A stretch of 36,047 bases of DNA from a bacterium (GTDB taxonomy: Bacteria; Patescibacteriota; Dojkabacteria; JAKAPS01; JAJZLI01): contig JAJYWX010000020.1 in NCBI GenBank assembly GCA_021791275.1, positions 1 through 36,047 on the forward strand, read 5' to 3'. Below the pieces are notes generated by a model, which worked only from the letters and a program-made list of their open reading frames with translations, did no database searches and was not told the DNA's origin. A program made the position numbers and the translations under genes. Shown here one piece after another: positions 30,898 to 36,047 of this stretch. The stretch's first letter is position 1. Each line of letters opens with the position of its first letter.

Positions 30898-32340
30898 TTT
30901 CTTAATTAAAGGAAAATATTCTGTTTCTCTGATATTGGATAAATTTGCAAGCAGCATAAATAATCTTTCAAACCCAATCCCGAAACCTCCTGTAGGAGGC
31001 ATACCATATTCTAGAGCTTCTATGAAATCCATATCCATCATTTGAGCCTCATTATCACCATTATCTCTCATAACCTGCTGTTCTTTAAACCTTTCATACT
31101 GATCTTGAGGATCATTTAACTCAGAAAAGGCATTCCCAAGTTCAAACCCCATTATAAGAACTTGAAATCTCTCTACTATTTTAGGATTATCACTATGTTT
31201 TTTCGCAAGAGGAGAAATTTCAATTGGATGATCAGTTAAGAAAATAGGTCCTTTTATATTAGGTCTAACTAATTTTTTATAAATTCTATCAATCCATCTG
31301 TTTTTATCAGCATACTCATCATCTTCAAGCCCTATTTCCAGACCTTTTTCTCTTAATTTTTCCTTTGTATCATATACATTAAGGTCACAACCATATTTTT
31401 TCATTAAATCAAAATACTTTTCTCTCGGCCATGGAGGAGTAAAATCTATTTCATCTTCTCTGTATTTGAATTTTAGTGTTCCAAATGTTTTCTTTAACAT
31501 ATATGTATACATCTCTTCTATAAAATCCATAAGTTTCAAATAATCTGCATATGCCCAATAAAATTCCATCTCATTGAATTCTTGTAAATGCTGCATACTC
31601 ATACCCTCATTTCTAAAAACTTTTCCTATTTCAAAAACTTTATCATAACCTGCTACAATAAGTCTTTTTAAGGGAAGTTCTAAAGATATCCTTAAATAAA
31701 GATCTTCATCTAATGAATTATGATGTGTTATAAAAGGTTCTGCTTCAGCTCCTCCAAAAACCAACTCTAAGGTTGGGGTATCCACTTCTAAAAAACCTTT
31801 TGATTTCAAAAACTCTCTACATGAATCTATAAACACAGATTTTAATCTCAATTTTTCCTTCAACTCCTTATTTGATATCAAATCTATATATCTTTTTCTT
31901 ATCTTTTCCTCTTCATCTTGAATACCAAAATATTCAGAAGGCAGAGGCCTTAAAGATTTGGATATTATTCTGTAAGATTTTACATCTATAGTTATTTCCC
32001 CGACCTTTGTTTTAAAAAGTGATCCGTAAGCTTCAATAAAATCGCCAATATCAAAGATATCTAAATTTTCGAAATCTTTGGTATTTTTACTTGATAAAAA
32101 AAGCTGTATTTTTGAAGAATCATCTTCTATATCAAAAAATGATATCTTTCCATGATCCCTAATATTAATAATTCTTCCTGTAACAAAAAAATCTTTACCT
32201 TCAAGTTTAGTGAAGTTATCTTTTAAATATTTATTCTCTTTATCTTTATTAACCCTAGCAGGATAAGGATCTATTCCTAATTTTTTAATCTTATCTAATT
32301 TTTCAAGTCTTATTTTTTTTAACTCCTCTAATGTTGCCAT
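30892..32340 (-). CDS. lysS: Lysyl-tRNA synthetase, class II
   Basis: A 482-residue LysRS with an N-terminal OB-fold anticodon domain (about 50-140, FFVTGRIINIRDHGKISFFD) and the class II catalytic core. FLEVDTPTL is motif 1, FRNEGMSMQHLQEFNEMEFY is motif 2, and GFGIGFERLFMLLANLSNIR is motif 3. It charges tRNA-Lys using ATP. Full length. The ATG at 32340 has a TATACT box seven bases upstream and no SD. Confidence 0.97.
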   Translation of the reverse strand: MATLEELKKIRLEKLDKIKKLGIDPYPARVNKDKENKYLKDNFTKLEGKDFFVTGRIINIRDHGKISFFDIEDDSSKIQLFLSSKNTKDFENLDIFDIGDFIEAYGSLFKTKVGEITIDVKSYRIISKSLRPLPSEYFGIQDEEEKIRKRYIDLISNKELKEKLRLKSVFIDSCREFLKSKGFLEVDTPTLELVFGGAEAEPFITHHNSLDEDLYLRISLELPLKRLIVAGYDKVFEIGKVFRNEGMSMQHLQEFNEMEFYWAYADYLKLMDFIEEMYTYMLKKTFGTLKFKYREDEIDFTPPWPREKYFDLMKKYGCDLNVYDTKEKLREKGLEIGLEDDEYADKNRWIDRIYKKLVRPNIKGPIFLTDHPIEISPLAKKHSDNPKIVERFQVLIMGFELGNAFSELNDPQDQYERFKEQQVMRDNGDNEAQMMDMDFIEALEYGMPPTGGFGIGFERLFMLLANLSNIRETEYFPLIKKL

Positions 32341-32347
32341 GACTACA

Positions 32348-32353
32348 AGTATA
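32348..32353 (-). promoter_or_regulatory. -10 hexamer of lysS
   Basis: TATACT on the minus strand ends seven bases before ATG 32340; TTGAAA lies 18 bases upstream. Confidence 0.5.
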
Positions 32354-32448
32354 ACTTATATCAGCTATAATTTTCAATTAAAATTATAGAAATAAAGAAT
32401 ATAATATGATATAATCAAAACTCATAGAATTAGCCTATAAACCAAAAC

Positions 32449-34041
32449 ATGTCAAAAGAATTAATTTCGCCAGAAATAACTTCTGCCTTAATAAAAGAAG
32501 AAATAACAAATCCTAAAGGAGAAGAGCCTCTTTCTAAAAGTCAGACTGAGAAAGTAAAGAGAATATTATCCTCACTATTACCAAGATTAGCTCCAGCAAT
32601 AGTAAGCCTTGGAACAGAGATTTATGGATTCGCTAAATTTACACCTCAAGAAATAAATCAAGGAGACCCATTTGTAATTGGTGCAATTACAGGCATAGCC
32701 ACAATCTTTGCTTTATTGGGATATAGACGCAATAGAGATAAAGAAGAATTAAAGTGGAATCCTCATTCATTGTTTAGAAAAATGAAGAAAGAGAAACTAA
32801 TACCCGGAGATGGTGAAATAGAGGAAGTTGACTTAGAAACCATAGAATGTGCATCAGAAATTTTAACTTATTCTGGAATAGAAGATAATCCATTTGAAGA
32901 AAAAGAAGATACTGTGCTAACCATAGTAACCCCTATTAATGATGATATTATAGAAGAATTACTTAATAATAATGATGAGCGTGAAAATCTAATAAAAATG
33001 GGGAAATTTGCAAATAAAATTTGTTTACTATATCCTTCTCGAAAAGCCAGGAAAAAAGCACTCTACCAGTATTTTAATAAAAAAGAATTGCCAAAAACAA
33101 AGATGAAGCAACAAATGATAAATATTATTTTAAATAACATAAATTTTTTTGAAAAGAAATCTTTAAAATTTAGAGAATTTATAGCTTTTGAAGATTTTTC
33201 TTTTTGTAACAACCAAGAAAAAGAAATACTCTTTGAAAGATTTATGGAAGAAATTAGACAGATTAATATACCTTATACAAATCTAGTAGATCTTTACTAT
33301 CAGGACAGAACAATCCAATCTGCCATAACTTCTCAAGATTTTATGACTGAATATTCTAAATCAGAAGGAGAAGACACTGAGGAGATTTCTTTCTTAGTTA
33401 ATAGATTATTTAGAATATACTATTATGAATATAAAAATAGAGATATAACAACATTTGAAGAATTCATAATAGATATATTAAATTCTCAACTCTTTGATGA
33501 ATACGAAGGAATATTTGAATTAAGAAGTAGAAAATCAAAAAAATTTAAAAACCTTGTAAATAACCTATTTAGTATACATAACCCAGAAGAATATGATGAT
33601 GATCATGCTTATAGAGAAGTAGTGGATGGCAATTACTTTGAAAATGCAAAAAGTGCACTTTGGGTACTATTAAATTTTGAACCCTCTCCATACCAATTAC
33701 CAGATAGAAATTCAATGAGAATTGAGAAATCTTCTCTAGAAAAAGCTCTGAAAATATTAATCATAAGGGGATATAGGTTTGAAGAAGAAGACAATTATAT
33801 ACCTTCTGGAAAAAGAATGAAATTGAATTATGCCATAAAGATTTTAAGAGAATATTGTAAAAAAGCATTAGAAGAAGATCCAGAAGCTTTTTCTGCCACT
33901 TTAAAAAATGCCATTAATAAAGCTAACAAAAGAGAGAAAAACCTTATGAAAGAAAGAATGAAGGAATTTGTATCTTCAGCAACTATAGCTGAGATTATTC
34001 AATACGCATATATTTTCCTTTCAAATATACCACACAAATAA
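32449..34041 (+). CDS. Hypothetical protein, 530 residues, two N-terminal hydrophobic helices
   Basis: Not recognised. Residues about 40-60 (ILSSLLPRLAPAIVSLGTEI) and 78-97 (FVIGAITGIATIFALLGYRR) are hydrophobic and could form a membrane hairpin, with a long charged helical cytoplasmic remainder (98-530) rich in Glu, Lys and Phe. Repeated helix pairs such as KSLKFREFIAFEDFSF and YEYKNRDITTFEEFIIDIL suggest an alpha-solenoid. No catalytic motif found. It is a single gene with TATAAA seven bases before the ATG and a hairpin terminator after it. Confidence 0.65.
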   Translation: MSKELISPEITSALIKEEITNPKGEEPLSKSQTEKVKRILSSLLPRLAPAIVSLGTEIYGFAKFTPQEINQGDPFVIGAITGIATIFALLGYRRNRDKEELKWNPHSLFRKMKKEKLIPGDGEIEEVDLETIECASEILTYSGIEDNPFEEKEDTVLTIVTPINDDIIEELLNNNDERENLIKMGKFANKICLLYPSRKARKKALYQYFNKKELPKTKMKQQMINIILNNINFFEKKSLKFREFIAFEDFSFCNNQEKEILFERFMEEIRQINIPYTNLVDLYYQDRTIQSAITSQDFMTEYSKSEGEDTEEISFLVNRLFRIYYYEYKNRDITTFEEFIIDILNSQLFDEYEGIFELRSRKSKKFKNLVNNLFSIHNPEEYDDDHAYREVVDGNYFENAKSALWVLLNFEPSPYQLPDRNSMRIEKSSLEKALKILIIRGYRFEEEDNYIPSGKRMKLNYAIKILREYCKKALEEDPEAFSATLKNAINKANKREKNLMKERMKEFVSSATIAEIIQYAYIFLSNIPHK

Positions 34042-34045
34042 TGTT

Positions 34046-34086
34046 TTATATCATAAATGATTCTATTTTATGATATAATTTTTATT
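34046..34086 (+). terminator. AT-rich intrinsic terminator of the 530-residue protein gene
   Basis: A perfect 12-bp stem TTATATCATAAA (34046-34057) / TTTATGATATAA (34067-34078), 9-base loop, then TTTTTATT. The stem has only two G-C pairs, so it may be weak. Confidence 0.5.
34071..34079 (+). promoter_or_regulatory. Extended -10 of proS, inside the terminator arm
   Basis: TGATATAAT ends seven bases before ATG 34087 and is part of the 3' arm of the preceding terminator. Confidence 0.55.
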
Positions 34087-35304
34087 ATGCAAAAATATTC
34101 TCAACTTTTTGGAAAAACTAATAAAGGATCAAAAGAATTTGATTCATTAAATGCAACACTACTTCAAAAGGCTGGATTTATATCTCAAGAAATGTCAGGA
34201 GTATACCTATTTTTACCCCTAGGGAAAAAAGTTTTAGATAAAATAGAGAATATAATAAGAGACGAGATGTTAAAAATTTCTCAAGAAGTTATCTTATCAA
34301 ATCTGTCTTCAAAAGATAAATGGGAAAAAACAGAAAGAATCAATATTGATATACTTCTAAAAGCAATCGGAGCGAATAAGGATTCTTTTAATAGAAATGA
34401 TACTGAATATATACTAAATCCTTCTCATGAAGAGGTAATAACACCACTTGCAAAAGAGATGAATGTAAGTTATAAAGACTTTCCTTTTGCTCTATTTCAA
34501 ATACAAACCAAGTTTAGAAATGAAGCAAGATCTAAATCAGGACTTTTAAGAGGTAGAGAATTTAGAATGAAAGATTTATATAGCTTCCACACCTCTGAAA
34601 AAGATTTAAAAAACTATTATGAAAAAGTTAAAATTAGCTATTTCAATATTTTTGAAAAATTAGGATTAAAAGACTATACCATTATAGCAAAAGCTTCTGG
34701 AGGAGACTTTACTAATAATTTTTCTGAAGAATTCCAGATCCTTTGTGAAAATGGAGAAGATACAATATATTTTGATGAAAAAAATGATATTTACTATAAC
34801 AAAGAAATTGCCCCTCAAAATATTTTACATAATGGTAAAAAAGCTTCAGAAGCAGGTAATATATTTATACTAAAGGATAAATATACAAAAATATTTGATT
34901 ACAAATTTAAAGATAAAAGCAATGAAGAAAATTATGTCTATATGGGGTGCTATGGAATAGGAACTACAAGAGTTATGGGTATAATAGCAGAAATTTTTAA
35001 TGATGATAAAGGTCTTATTTGGCCTGAATCTATATCTCCATATGATATACATCTGATTGGAAATAACGACTCTCAAACCAGAAAAATAATTAAAATAATT
35101 GAAGAGAATAAGCTATCAGTACTTTGGGACGAGAGAGAAAATATAGGTATAGGAGAAAAATTAAAAGATGCAGACCTTATAGGTATACCAAAGAGAATAA
35201 TAATATCAGAAAGAAGTCTTGAAAATGGTGGGGTAGAAATAAAAAGAAGAAATGAAGAATTAGGAAAAATAGTTGAAATTAGTGATTTAGCTAACTATTT
35301 ATAA
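34087..35304 (+). CDS. proS: Prolyl-tRNA synthetase, short form with much reduced insertion domain
   Basis: A 405-residue ProRS. Motif 2 is FRNEARSKSGLLRGREFRMK, followed by DLYSFH; motif 3 is GCYGIGTTRVMG. YILNPSHEEVITPLA and KASGGDFT are typical of the bacterial type. The bacterial editing insertion of about 180 residues between motifs 2 and 3 is nearly absent (about 60-70 residues remain, with YFDEKNDIYYNKE). The C-terminal anticodon domain (IHLIGNNDSQ to the end) is present. It charges tRNA-Pro; post-transfer editing of Ala-tRNA-Pro would have to come from another protein. ATG 34087 fits the promoter better than ATG 34057. Confidence 0.93.
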   Translation: MQKYSQLFGKTNKGSKEFDSLNATLLQKAGFISQEMSGVYLFLPLGKKVLDKIENIIRDEMLKISQEVILSNLSSKDKWEKTERINIDILLKAIGANKDSFNRNDTEYILNPSHEEVITPLAKEMNVSYKDFPFALFQIQTKFRNEARSKSGLLRGREFRMKDLYSFHTSEKDLKNYYEKVKISYFNIFEKLGLKDYTIIAKASGGDFTNNFSEEFQILCENGEDTIYFDEKNDIYYNKEIAPQNILHNGKKASEAGNIFILKDKYTKIFDYKFKDKSNEENYVYMGCYGIGTTRVMGIIAEIFNDDKGLIWPESISPYDIHLIGNNDSQTRKIIKIIEENKLSVLWDERENIGIGEKLKDADLIGIPKRIIISERSLENGGVEIKRRNEELGKIVEISDLANYL

Positions 35305-36047
35305 TACTCTCAACTATTTTAACATTTTTATCTAATATTTCTTGGCTTTTGGCCTCAGCATTAAGACGGAGTAGAGGCTCAGTATTAGATGCTCTAACAT
35401 TGAATCTCCAATCTTCAAACTCTACAGAGATTCCATCTAAGTATGATATTTTTCCATTTTTATCTTTAAAATATTCCTCTATTTGTTTTATCTTAGCATT
35501 TGTATCAGAAACTGTATAATTTATCTCAGGGGTTGTAAAATATTTGTTTCTATAAAAATCTAAAAGAGAAGATAACTTAACTTTTTCCCTTGAAAGTAAT
35601 TCTAATACCATTAGCATAGGAACCATCCCATTATCGGAGTAATAATTCTTCTTAAAATAGAAATGAGAAGAAATCTCTCCTCCAAAAATAGCATCTTCTT
35701 CTTTCATTTTCTTTGCAATAAAAGAGTGCCCGGTTTTTGATATTATAGATATTCCTCCCATATCTTTAACTGTATCATCTACAGCCCATATAAGCTGTGG
35801 GGAGTGCACAATCTTTCCTCCTTTATTGTTTGCCAATATATTTTTTGCAAGTATAGCTGTCATGAAGTACCCCGATGTATATCCACCTTTCTCATCTACA
35901 AATGCACACCTATCAGCATCTCCATCAAATGCTATCCCTAAATCAGCACCAGATTCTATAATTTTTCTCTCCAAATCCTTTACATTATTCTCATCCATTG
36001 GATTAGCTGGATGATTAGGAAAATTTTCGTCTGGATCAAAATATAGA
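35291..36047 (-). CDS. Phosphomannomutase/phosphoglucomutase, C-terminal part (5' end outside window)
   Basis: An alpha-D-phosphohexomutase cut by the right edge; 251 codons are visible. LYFDPDENFPNHPANPMDEN at the edge is the linker after the catalytic-serine domain, which lies outside. DGDADR (metal loop), the sugar-binding GGEISSHF and the phosphate-binding RASNTEPLLRL at the C-terminus are intact. It interconverts hexose-1- and hexose-6-phosphates; it could supply glucose-1-phosphate to the glucan operon or mannose-1-phosphate for surface sugars. The internal ATG at 35998 is not the start. Its 3' end overlaps proS by 14 bases. Confidence 0.93.
   Translation of the reverse strand, partial: LYFDPDENFPNHPANPMDENNVKDLERKIIESGADLGIAFDGDADRCAFVDEKGGYTSGYFMTAILAKNILANNKGGKIVHSPQLIWAVDDTVKDMGGISIISKTGHSFIAKKMKEEDAIFGGEISSHFYFKKNYYSDNGMVPMLMVLELLSREKVKLSSLLDFYRNKYFTTPEINYTVSDTNAKIKQIEEYFKDKNGKISYLDGISVEFEDWRFNVRASNTEPLLRLNAEAKSQEILDKNVKIVESIINS

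Noticed and set aside
1-36047. CRISPR arrays, tRNA/rRNA genes, insertion sequences, prophage or a replication origin.
   Set aside because: I saw no spaced repeats, no tRNA-like folds in the gaps, no transposase or integrase, and no dnaA-box cluster.

Overview
The window is very AT-rich, tightly packed bacterial DNA with about 34 protein genes, no rRNA, tRNA or CRISPR that I can see, and no gene-free stretch above 300 bases (the longest is about 246). TGA is a genuine stop (elp3, xseB and the DHH gene all end on it), so the code is standard. Neighbouring genes overlap at starts and stops, very few starts have a Shine-Dalgarno (SD) sequence, and most stand-alone genes have a -10 hexamer only 6-9 bases before the ATG, which implies leaderless mRNAs. 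A bacterial Elp3, a ProRS with little room for an editing insert, a class A-like PBP without a glycosyltransferase core, and duplicated GlgA/GH57 genes fit a streamlined low-GC lineage such as the Candidate Phyla Radiation (Patescibacteria). That assignment is inference.

Layout. 1-2783: redox and stress genes: an HxlR regulator (cut by the window edge) divergent from an FMN reductase across a perfect dyad, then nickel superoxide dismutase with its maturation peptidase, then a triplicated YbjQ-like protein. 2873-9245: dienelactone hydrolase, a GlsB-type membrane protein, exonuclease III, a sulfite-oxidase-fold molybdoenzyme divergent from a rhodanese, a GT2 glycosyltransferase, a DHH phosphoesterase, an amidase and an MscS channel. 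9267-14489: a Trm9-like methyltransferase divergent from Elp3, with elp3 leading an xseA-xseB-PBP operon. 14559-19836: a GNAT enzyme, a PMT/ArnT-like membrane protein, thioredoxin reductase, and an ECF sigma-factor locus with membrane partner genes. 19862-22701: a PQQ-type beta-propeller, DUF2905, an unknown protein, and endonuclease III.

22831-29614 is a glycogen/alpha-glucan operon in the order GalT-like, GlgA, GH57, GH57, GlgA. Its first GlgA and first GH57 have lost signature catalytic or binding residues that the second copies keep. 29677-36047 holds a WG-repeat protein, LysRS, an unknown two-helix protein, ProRS, and a phosphohexomutase cut by the window end, which could feed sugar phosphates to the glucan operon.

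The most notable signals are: (1) one promoter pattern, TGAAACAA-N15-TGTATA, before the ECF sigma gene, its divergent neighbour and a GNAT gene 4.4 kb away, which looks like a small regulon; (2) an Elp3/Trm9-like pair sharing a 17-bp divergent promoter, suggesting a bacterial version of eukaryotic wobble-uridine modification; (3) paired active and degenerate glucan enzymes with UVR-like C-terminal helices; (4) a minus-strand intrinsic terminator with no gene, possibly a C-rich small RNA, in front of the glucan operon.
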